DNA of 33,123 bases from positions 1 through 33,123 of the forward strand of contig CAYVKM010000038.1 of the NCBI GenBank assembly GCA_964452045.1, read 5' to 3'. Source of the stretch: CAYVKM01 sp964452045. GTDB lineage: Bacteria > Calditrichota > Calditrichia > RBG-13-44-9. Below the pieces are notes generated by a model that saw only the letters and a list, made by a program, of their open reading frames with translations, was not told the DNA's origin and ran no database searches. Position 1 is the stretch's first letter. Each line of letters begins with the position of its first letter. Shown here one piece after another: positions 17,802 through 23,879 of this stretch. The position numbers and the translations under genes are program-made.

Positions 17802-18941
17802 TTAATGGTTTATCTGAATTTCAGCAAAAACACCATAATGATCACTGGTATGTACACCATGGATTACTTCCTTCATTACTACCTTACTTGATCTTATAGA
17901 AATACTTTTATTATCCAGTAAAAACGAGGGTCCTAGAAATATGTAGTCAACTCTTTTGGGAATTTCATCGCAAAAATTTTCAAGTTTGTTGTAAGTATTC
18001 AGGTCTTTCTCTGAATAGTGCTCCCTCGAGTAATATGTTTTATAGTTTAAATTCCTTTGCGGATCCCAGGTAAACCCGGATGAATCTGAATTCGAAATTT
18101 GGAAAACATCAACCATACCAAATTTTTTTAGATTATTTATTTCCTGTGAACCTGATTCAGCATTGAAATCCCCCATTAAGATATAAAGCTGGTTTCCTGC
18201 TATTTCTTTAATAAAGTCAACGGTCTTTTTTGATTCAGATATCCGCTCGTCAACTCCTTCATTTATTTTTCCTAATATAGTCTTATAGTCCTTAAGGGTG
18301 ATTTCGCCTGAATTGAATGAATTTTGAACTTTCTCGAGGTTGTACAAAGCATCAGATAAAGAAGAATGCCAATGAGTTGCAAAAATGAAAATTGGCCTAT
18401 CCTGAAAGGTAATTTTTATAGCGATAATTTGTGTTGCATCCGATAAATGAAATGTAGCCCAATTTCCGACATACCCCCCGGATAATTGTTTTCGCCCCAG
18501 ATACTGAGGCTTTAAATATTTTTTTGTCAGGATTGCGTCTCCTTCGCGTAAATTCCATGGTAAACCGATAGCTCCTAACCGAACGCCCCCAACCCCTATA
18601 TGATAAAATGCCGCATATCCCATATTTTTTGCCAATCTCTCGGCATATTTTGGTAGTTTGTTGGCTTCATTTATTCCAATAATATCCGGATCCAATTTTT
18701 TAATTTGGCTACAAAGCGCTTGATATCTTTTCTCTCTGGTGGCAGCTGTTTCATATTCCCCCATTTTTAAAATTCCTTTATAATTCAAGCCTGACCAGAC
18801 ATTAATGTCGAGGATACGCAGATAATCATGCGAATACATTAATTGATCCGGTCCAGAAAACTGAGATGCGTCAATCAGAATAATAGTTATTAGCATAAAA
18901 AATATCAGGATTACTAATTTTTTTGTACTCATAGATATCAT
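17802..18941 (-). CDS. Membrane-anchored endonuclease/exonuclease/phosphatase-family hydrolase
   Basis: This 379-residue protein has one hydrophobic N-terminal segment (about 9-24), a signal peptide or membrane anchor, so the enzyme should act outside the cytoplasm. The rest is an EEP-fold metal-dependent phosphoesterase. Key residues are Asn47 (LDINVWS), metal ligand Glu92 (GINEANK), His190/His192 (ATHWH), Asp258 and Asn260 (MGDFNAE), RVDYIFLG (330-337), and Asp367-His368 (TSDHYGV). Family members cut DNA, sphingomyelin, inositol phosphates or other phosphodiesters, and the substrate here cannot be told apart by eye. An alternative start, ATG 18932, would shorten the tail by three residues. 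It leads directly into the radical SAM-methyltransferase gene (32-base gap). An 18-bp palindrome lies about 85-100 bases upstream. Confidence 0.9.
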   Translation of the reverse strand: MISMSTKKLVILIFFMLITIILIDASQFSGPDQLMYSHDYLRILDINVWSGLNYKGILKMGEYETAATREKRYQALCSQIKKLDPDIIGINEANKLPKYAERLAKNMGYAAFYHIGVGGVRLGAIGLPWNLREGDAILTKKYLKPQYLGRKQLSGGYVGNWATFHLSDATQIIAIKITFQDRPIFIFATHWHSSLSDALYNLEKVQNSFNSGEITLKDYKTILGKINEGVDERISESKKTVDFIKEIAGNQLYILMGDFNAESGSQEINNLKKFGMVDVFQISNSDSSGFTWDPQRNLNYKTYYSREHYSEKDLNTYNKLENFCDEIPKRVDYIFLGPSFLLDNKSISIRSSKVVMKEVIHGVHTSDHYGVFAEIQINH

Positions 18942-19024
18942 GATTTATAATTTAACATAAACACTTTTCGTGCGCTAACAAATTCTGCGTGCTTAATCAA
19001 ACTCTTCAATCAAATTTTTATTTT

Positions 19025-19042
19025 ACAAGAAGTACTTCTTGT
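19025..19042. promoter_or_regulatory. Perfect 18-bp palindrome upstream of the EEP hydrolase
   Basis: ACAAGAAGTACTTCTTGT reads identically on both strands. Neither strand has a T tract after it, so it is not a normal terminator. With no loop it looks more like a dimeric protein-binding site. It lies between the small outer-membrane protein stop (19072) and the hydrolase start (18941). Confidence 0.5.
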
Positions 19043-19071
19043 CTTTCTGCATTCAAATCTCAACTTTAAAG

Positions 19072-19617
19072 TTATCTGCTAATGGCATATCCGAAAATAA
19101 ATGAAACCCTGTTACCGGACGGATTCGTAGCATAAACCAGATTCAAGGGGATGCTTACACCGCCATAATTTATGCTCTTTCCGACAGCAAATACCAGTGC
19201 GGAATAGATATTGTCCGCTCCAGCAAGCAGGTTTGGGCCCATTCCGAATTCAATTCCATTGGGAAATCGGACTCCCATCGCCAGTGTCATACTGGGTATA
19301 AATTTACCGTATTCAACCCCGGCAACCAGCGGAACGATTTCAACAACGAAGGACGGTCCATATCCTTTGGGAACCACCTGATACTCGAAGTGCCAGCCAA
19401 ATTGACTCAGAGTCCTTCCCACATCATTATCTGATAAATTGTCCACCAATTCTGTATTACCTGGAAGATAAGTAATGCCTAAACGAGGTCCGCCAAGATT
19501 TCTTTTTGCAAATTCCACTTTTTGCTTGTCTCCCGAATCTGTTTGTGCTGATCCAAATTGTACCAGCAGAAAAACCAGAAAAATAATGCTACCGAAAAAG
19601 CGGGAAATTGAGTTCAT
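19072..19617 (-). CDS. Small predicted outer-membrane beta-barrel protein
   Basis: This 181-residue protein (from ATG 19617) has a clear signal peptide (about 1-23, cleaving near GSAQ). The rest is made of short amphipathic strands with glycine-rich turns (GGPRLGITYLPG, GWHFEYQVVP, GVEYGKFIPSMTLAMGV, FGMGPNLLAG, FIFGYAIS), as in small 8-stranded outer-membrane barrels. I do not recognise a named family. I chose ATG 19617 over the ATG two codons earlier (19623), because AAAGGAG ends exactly at 19624 and gives correct six-base spacing only for the later start. A sigma-54-type promoter (19655-19671) and a perfect inverted repeat (19751-19780) lie upstream, next to the sigma-54 regulator gene, suggesting that this is that regulator's target. 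Confidence 0.82.
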   Translation of the reverse strand: MNSISRFFGSIIFLVFLLVQFGSAQTDSGDKQKVEFAKRNLGGPRLGITYLPGNTELVDNLSDNDVGRTLSQFGWHFEYQVVPKGYGPSFVVEIVPLVAGVEYGKFIPSMTLAMGVRFPNGIEFGMGPNLLAGADNIYSALVFAVGKSINYGGVSIPLNLVYATNPSGNRVSFIFGYAISR

Positions 19618-19654
19618 CTTCATCTCCTTTTATTAAAGCTGCTAATATGATTTT

Positions 19655-19671
19655 ATCAAGGAGAGTGCCAA
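19655..19671 (-). promoter_or_regulatory. Candidate sigma-54 (RpoN) promoter of the small outer-membrane protein gene
   Basis: On the minus strand the sequence reads TTGGCACTCTCCTTGAT. The -24 element TTGGCAC is a perfect match, and the TTG of the -12 element has the required spacing. The only key mismatch is A instead of C in the -12 GC. Transcription would start near 19644, about 27 bases before ATG 19617 and just ahead of the AAAGGAG ribosome site (19624-19630). The preceding gene encodes a sigma-54 activator. Confidence 0.62.
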
Positions 19672-19750
19672 TCTTTTTGGGAGGTCAGGAATTCAATAAA
19701 ATAAGGAAGTGCAGAATTTTAAAGTGAAAGGAATACTGACAAGAAGAGTA

Positions 19751-19780
19751 TAGAAAAGTAGACAACCGTCTACTTTTCTA
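19751..19780. promoter_or_regulatory. Perfect 13-bp inverted repeat, candidate activator-binding site or terminator
   Basis: The arms TAGAAAAGTAGAC (19751-19763) and GTCTACTTTTCTA (19768-19780) are perfect complements around the loop AACC. On the minus strand it follows the response-regulator stop by about 45 bases, but only an interrupted T-rich run comes after it, so a terminator role is possible but imperfect. Its centre lies about 120 bases upstream of the predicted sigma-54 start, a usual distance for an enhancer bound by the Fis-type domain of a sigma-54 activator. Confidence 0.6.
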
Positions 19781-19824
19781 GGCTACCTGTATTGGTTAAA
19801 ACCGTAAAAATATTATTGTTTATA

Positions 19825-21177
19825 TTATCTATTTAAGTTCAAATCCTGAATTAAACGATTCAAATAGGTACGTTGGACATCCAAGATTTCAGCACACTTG
19901 GTCTGGTTATGGTTGGTACCTTCTAATATTTTTGATATGTAATTTTTTTTGAACTCAGTTATCGCATCCTGTAAGGGTCTCGGTCGGTAAAGATCGTCGG
20001 TAACCAGTGCGGACGGTTCTTGCAAAAAGGGGAAATCTTTCAGGGTTAGTTGGCTGGACTGGCAGAGTACCATTGCTCGCTCAATGGCATTTTGTAGTTC
20101 TCTCACATTCCCTGGCCATGAGTACGATTCAAGCCTTTTTCGAACGGATTCTTCTATCTGACAGATTTTTTTGCTCAATTCCAATTTGAATTTGTCTAAG
20201 AAAAAATCGATCAGTACTGGTATCTCATCCCGCCTTTCCCGCAAGGGTGGGATTTCGATTTGAATGACATTAATCCTGAAATATAAATCTTCCCTGAATT
20301 TTTCTTGTTTTATTTGTTTCTCAAGTTTGCGGTTAGTAGCACATAGAATTCGGGTATCGGCGGTTAGAGTTTTGGTGCCACCAATGCGTTGAAATTCCCC
20401 ATATTCGATAAAATGGAGAATTTTTGCCTGGAGGTTTAGTGTTAACTCACCGATCTCATCCAGGAATAAGGTACCATGATTTGCAAGTTCCACCCGCCCG
20501 GCTTTTTGCTGATAAGCACCGGTAAAGGATCCCTTTTCATGCCCGAATAAATCGCTCTCCAACAGTGTATCGGAAAGCGTGGCGCAGTTAACATAGACAA
20601 AAGGAAAATCTTTCCGCGGGCTTTTCTGATGGATGTATTTGGCAAGCAGATGCTTGCCTGTTCCGGTCTCGTCGGTAATCAGGATAGTTGAATTCGCCTG
20701 GGCAGCTGCTTCGGATTTTTGAATCACTTCCTTCATTTTTTTATTTTCCCCGATAACTAATCGATGTTTCTCGGAAATTTCCAAATCGTTGACGGTAAAT
20801 TTTCGTTGCAGCTGTCTTTGCCTGATAATTTTATCCAATAGAATGGTTAAATGGTCCGGGTCGACTGGTTTGGTTAGGAAACTTTCAGCCCCCTTTTTAA
20901 TTGCTTCCACTGCGGTGTCGATCGTCCCATAGGCGCTGAGTATAAGGACGGTGGTTTCCAGGGAATGCGCCTTGATTTCTTCCAATAACTTTATTCCAGA
21001 ACCATCGGGTAACTTAAGATCCAGCAAAACGATTTCAGGCTGATAATGTTTGATTGTTTCAAAGCTTTCGGCTAAATTATGGGTAACTTTAATTTCATAT
21101 TTCAGTTTGGTCAGAAAAGTTGATAATTCTTTAGTCAATTCGACATCATCGTCGATAAGCATAATCTTAATTTTCAT
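19825..21177 (-). CDS. Sigma-54-dependent response regulator (NtrC/AtoC type)
   Basis: This 450-residue cytoplasmic transcription activator has three domains in the standard order. The receiver (1-120) has Asp10/11, phospho-acceptor Asp53 (LLDLKLPDG) and Lys103. The AAA+ domain (about 135-375) has the sigma-54 contact loop GSFTGA (216-221), Walker B LFLDEIGEL, an arginine finger within FREDLYFRINV, and WPGNVREL (354-361). The Fis-type DNA-binding helices (about 405-450) include NQTKCAEILDVQRTYLNRLI. Walker A reads DETGTGKH (169-176), where the family usually has GESGTGKE. The P-loop Gly-Lys is kept. The start is ATG with AAAGGA seven bases upstream. It lies 49 bases behind the sensor kinase gene, its likely partner. 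Confidence 0.96.
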   Translation of the reverse strand: MKIKIMLIDDDVELTKELSTFLTKLKYEIKVTHNLAESFETIKHYQPEIVLLDLKLPDGSGIKLLEEIKAHSLETTVLILSAYGTIDTAVEAIKKGAESFLTKPVDPDHLTILLDKIIRQRQLQRKFTVNDLEISEKHRLVIGENKKMKEVIQKSEAAAQANSTILITDETGTGKHLLAKYIHQKSPRKDFPFVYVNCATLSDTLLESDLFGHEKGSFTGAYQQKAGRVELANHGTLFLDEIGELTLNLQAKILHFIEYGEFQRIGGTKTLTADTRILCATNRKLEKQIKQEKFREDLYFRINVIQIEIPPLRERRDEIPVLIDFFLDKFKLELSKKICQIEESVRKRLESYSWPGNVRELQNAIERAMVLCQSSQLTLKDFPFLQEPSALVTDDLYRPRPLQDAITEFKKNYISKILEGTNHNQTKCAEILDVQRTYLNRLIQDLNLNR

Positions 21178-21226
21178 GATTCAATCCTTTATATGATTCT
21201 AAATTAAATCGAAATTGGTATATCCT

Positions 21227-22693
21227 TCACTTTTGAAATTTAAACAATAAAGTCACCTCGGTACCTACATTCTGCCTGGATCTGAAGTCTATTTTTCCTC
21301 CCAGAATTTTGGTAAACTCTTTAACGATATACAGTCCCAGATGAAATTCCTCATCCCTGGCTTCAGTCGACCGTTGTGGACTAACGGGCTGAGATAATTC
21401 TTGTAATATATTTTTCGGGATTCCACCAGCTTCATCTCGTATTTTTATAAAGATTTCACCAGCCGAAGTGCTCAAACGCTCTTCACACAAAATGTGAACT
21501 GTTTTTTCCGGAGGAGAATATTTAAAGGCATTATCTAAAAGGTTCAGGATAATTTCTTCAAACAGGATGGAATCGGTACACAGACCAAGTGATTCATCGC
21601 ATTCAAATTCAATATTCAATTTTTTCTCAGAAACAATTCCTGTCAGATTATCCAGCACCAGACTAATGCATTCCTTTACATTAATCTGATCCTTCTGAAC
21701 CTGCAAGGTGCTTTGTTCAATATTGGAAAGGGTTAAAAGACTTTGAATAAGTCGTTGCAGACGAAAGATCTGCTTTTGTATTCCCTGGAGGGATTCCCCA
21801 TCCGGTTTGTCTTTGTTTTGGTACAAATTTACCTGGAAATTTTTTAATTTCCAAAGCATTGTATTCAATGGTGCACGTAGATCGTGGGCGACTTCGGTAA
21901 GCAGAAGCGTTTTCCATTCCGACAACTTTTCAGCCTGCTCTTTTTCAAATGACGCCTTTAATGAAATTTCCACATAATCCAGTTTCTCTATCTGCAGGCT
22001 TGCGGCTTTGGCCATTTGAATAGCCAGATCGATATCTTCCTTCCAGAATCTGGTATGAGCCAATTTGGGGCCCAGAACCCAGAATGCATTTTCGCCGACC
22101 GGAAAGAGTAAAATCCAATCGTCTGGCAAATTGGAATATGAAAATCCCAGATTCAGCTCAACCTTGTCCTGAAATTTATTATTGATTATAGGATTCAACC
22201 CTAGTTTATTTCTATTCTCTTTTACCCAATGAGTAAGATTTTTCCCCTCCGGGGTATTACCGGTGATTTCAGCCCACTTACTATTTTCCTTGAGAATAAA
22301 ACAGCTGGTTAAAATGGGTACTGCGGCCTGGTAATGAGAAAGCATATTCCAAATGATTTCACTTTTTCTAGTCTGACTTTCCAGATCCTGCAGAAAATTT
22401 TGCAGGCTTTTAAACCGATCGTAACGGATTCGGAAAAATTTTTTATCCACAAATTTCTGAACTCTCGATTTCATTGGATTAAACATTAGGCCGATGAGCA
22501 CAGCGGAAGTTATTGAAAGAAAGGGAGAGCGATGCAGGGAAAATTGCTTGAACAAAATTAGAGATATGCTGCCAATAAAAATAGCATAGAAGGAAATCAG
22601 GCTCAGAAGAACCAGAAAATAGACCAGACTTCTGGATATGACAATTTCAATATCAAATAATCGATAACGAAGGATGGCAATGGCAATGCTCAA
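21227..22693 (-). CDS. Sensor histidine kinase, C-terminal part of a frameshifted gene
   Basis: These 488 residues carry the catalytic part of a membrane sensor kinase. Two hydrophobic segments (about 22-48 and 57-70) are followed by a GAF-like region (about 95-235), then the H box EVAHDLRAPLN with phospho-acceptor His270. Next come the N box NLLDNAFKYS (Asn388), IRDEAGGIP (Asp420) and HLGLYIVKEF (451-460). The assigned start is a TTG within a hydrophobic run. The same frame stays open upstream and encodes KYQPLIPEWIFLIFILLTPLSIAIAILRY-like text, which is the natural continuation of the membrane domain in the preceding frame. I therefore read this and 22735-23646 as one gene of roughly 800 codons broken by a missing base near 22751-22755. 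It phosphorylates, presumably, the sigma-54 regulator 49 bases downstream. Confidence 0.88.
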   Translation of the reverse strand: MSIAIAILRYRLFDIEIVISRSLVYFLVLLSLISFYAIFIGSISLILFKQFSLHRSPFLSITSAVLIGLMFNPMKSRVQKFVDKKFFRIRYDRFKSLQNFLQDLESQTRKSEIIWNMLSHYQAAVPILTSCFILKENSKWAEITGNTPEGKNLTHWVKENRNKLGLNPIINNKFQDKVELNLGFSYSNLPDDWILLFPVGENAFWVLGPKLAHTRFWKEDIDLAIQMAKAASLQIEKLDYVEISLKASFEKEQAEKLSEWKTLLLTEVAHDLRAPLNTMLWKLKNFQVNLYQNKDKPDGESLQGIQKQIFRLQRLIQSLLTLSNIEQSTLQVQKDQINVKECISLVLDNLTGIVSEKKLNIEFECDESLGLCTDSILFEEIILNLLDNAFKYSPPEKTVHILCEERLSTSAGEIFIKIRDEAGGIPKNILQELSQPVSPQRSTEARDEEFHLGLYIVKEFTKILGGKIDFRSRQNVGTEVTLLFKFQK

Positions 22694-22734
22694 CGGAGTT
22701 AATAAAATAAAAATCAGGAATATCCACTCCGGTA

Positions 22735-23646
22735 TCAGGGGTTGATACTTAAAAATTTGAGGAAGATTCCAGAAAAAAATAAAGGGAAAGCTGCCCCAGA
22801 TAACCCCCAGAGAACCCAGAGCATCTTTCTGCGATTAACCGGATTGGGTGCCTTCTTTAAATTTCTGATAAGAACCACTACCGAATAGGTGAGTGTTACA
22901 AATATAAAAATTCTGAATATGCGATACCCATCCTGGTATCTGTCAAAATTGACCAGGTTAAAGTCGAAATGTTGCCAGAAATACAAAAGGATCAGTGGTA
23001 AAGAGAGACTTAAGCCGATGAGCTGTAATAATCTTTTATGTACCAATAATTTTTGTTGTGGCAGAGTGGGTGATGGAAAATGATAACTGAAAAAAAGAAA
23101 GGTTAAAAAAGCCTGGGGGTAACTCAGGAAATAAACCAGAACTAATATACCCGAAAAGTACAGCGGAAGCTTGATACCTGCCCAGGTCATAATGATGATA
23201 TAACCCAGAAAAGTTGCTGAAACGGCAAAATATTTCTCACCTGTTGCTTTACTGCCGTGCCAGACCAGACCTGCAATGATATAAAAACAGATGCCCAAAA
23301 TGGTAAACAGAATTAGATACGGAATATTAAATCGCCGGACTAATTGGAAATGGTAAACGGTACCATCATCCAGAGTGAGGGAGAAGTCGTCCCCAATTTC
23401 CTTCATTTCAACAACCGCATCTAACTGAGCAACCGTTACCACTGGCCAGTTTTCAGCATTGATAATTGTCTGGTTTATTATGTCGGGAGAAAAGTTGTTA
23501 TCGGATTGCTGAATCTTCAGCCCGACTTTGGTTTCCTCTGTCTGGATTGGCAACTTTGGCCGGAAGGAGAGGTTGTATAATCCCAGTAATCCAAGCACAG
23601 TAAAGAGGAATAATATTACAAAATAATATTTTTCCCTGGCTTCCAC
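22735..23646 (-). CDS. Sensor histidine kinase, N-terminal membrane part of a frameshifted gene
   Basis: These 303 residues have a first membrane helix (about 8-27), an extracytoplasmic segment (about 30-108, PDZ-like in its strand pattern), then a block of about six membrane helices (about 110-300). It contains the stretch NPVNRRKMLWVLWG, which in 7TM-type histidine kinases (pattern DPVxRRQLKWVLWG) precedes the last helices. It ends abruptly at SINP followed by TGA, with no signalling domain. The next helix and the kinase are in the -1 frame. Start is GTG 23646 with a poor ribosome site, but a reasonable promoter lies at 23670-23698. As it stands this fragment alone could not signal. Confidence 0.75.
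   Translation of the reverse strand: MEAREKYYFVILFLFTVLGLLGLYNLSFRPKLPIQTEETKVGLKIQQSDNNFSPDIINQTIINAENWPVVTVAQLDAVVEMKEIGDDFSLTLDDGTVYHFQLVRRFNIPYLILFTILGICFYIIAGLVWHGSKATGEKYFAVSATFLGYIIIMTWAGIKLPLYFSGILVLVYFLSYPQAFLTFLFFSYHFPSPTLPQQKLLVHKRLLQLIGLSLSLPLILLYFWQHFDFNLVNFDRYQDGYRIFRIFIFVTLTYSVVVLIRNLKKAPNPVNRRKMLWVLWGLSGAAFPLFFSGIFLKFLSINP
22751..22755 (-). other. Probable one-base frameshift in a homopolymer within the sensor kinase
   Basis: A run of five T on the minus strand (AAAAA here) is where the two frames of the kinase gene meet. With one more T the reading is AAA TTT TTT AAG TAT CAA CCC CTG ATA CCG, which joins the membrane domain to the kinase without a stop. As given, the upstream frame ends at TGA shortly after. 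The local A TTT TTA is an imperfect version of a -1 slippery site, so programmed slippage, phase variation and a sequencing error are all possible. Confidence 0.8.
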
Positions 23647-23669
23647 GATATTCTCGGATTATTTGTTAT

Positions 23670-23698
23670 AATATAATACTTCTATACAAAATCTTCAA
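23670..23698 (-). promoter_or_regulatory. Candidate sigma-70-type promoter of the sensor kinase/regulator operon
   Basis: On the minus strand, TTGAAG (23693-23698) and TATATT (23670-23675) are exactly 17 bases apart. They match four of six and five of six consensus positions. Transcription would begin about 16 bases before the GTG start at 23646, after the terminator of the carboxypeptidase gene. Confidence 0.4.
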
Positions 23699-23799
23699 GA
23701 AAAAAGGGGTATATAAATAATTATTGATAATTTTTAAATTTTCGGATAGTAAGCTTCACAAGCCTAAGAATAAAAAGAGAGGTAATTTATACAGGCATA

Positions 23800-23833
23800 A
23801 AAAAATGCCCGGGTTTGAACCAGGGCATTTTTT
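23800..23833 (-). terminator. Strong rho-independent terminator after the carboxypeptidase gene
   Basis: AAAAAATGCCC (23800-23810) pairs perfectly with GGGCATTTTTT (23823-23833) around a 12-base loop. Reading on the minus strand gives a GC-rich stem followed by a T run, 47 bases past the stop codon at 23880. The A/T symmetry would let it work in both directions. The loop resembles a tRNA T-loop by chance. Confidence 0.9.
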
Positions 23834-23879
23834 GTTCATCGCTAATTTGTTCGCGTATGTTCGATTATTCTCCTTCAAA

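Noticed and set aside
22751..22757. Confident call of programmed -1 frameshifting in the kinase
   Set aside because: The heptamer is A TTT TTA rather than the efficient T TTT TTA, and I see no clear stem-loop just downstream. An indel or sequencing error is at least as likely.
23800..23833. T-arm-like sequence (CCTGG-TTCAAAC-CCGGG on the minus strand), as in a tRNA or tmRNA 3' end
   Set aside because: No acceptor, D or anticodon arm precedes it, as the upstream side is the carboxypeptidase stop codon. The flanking A and T runs make a standard terminator.
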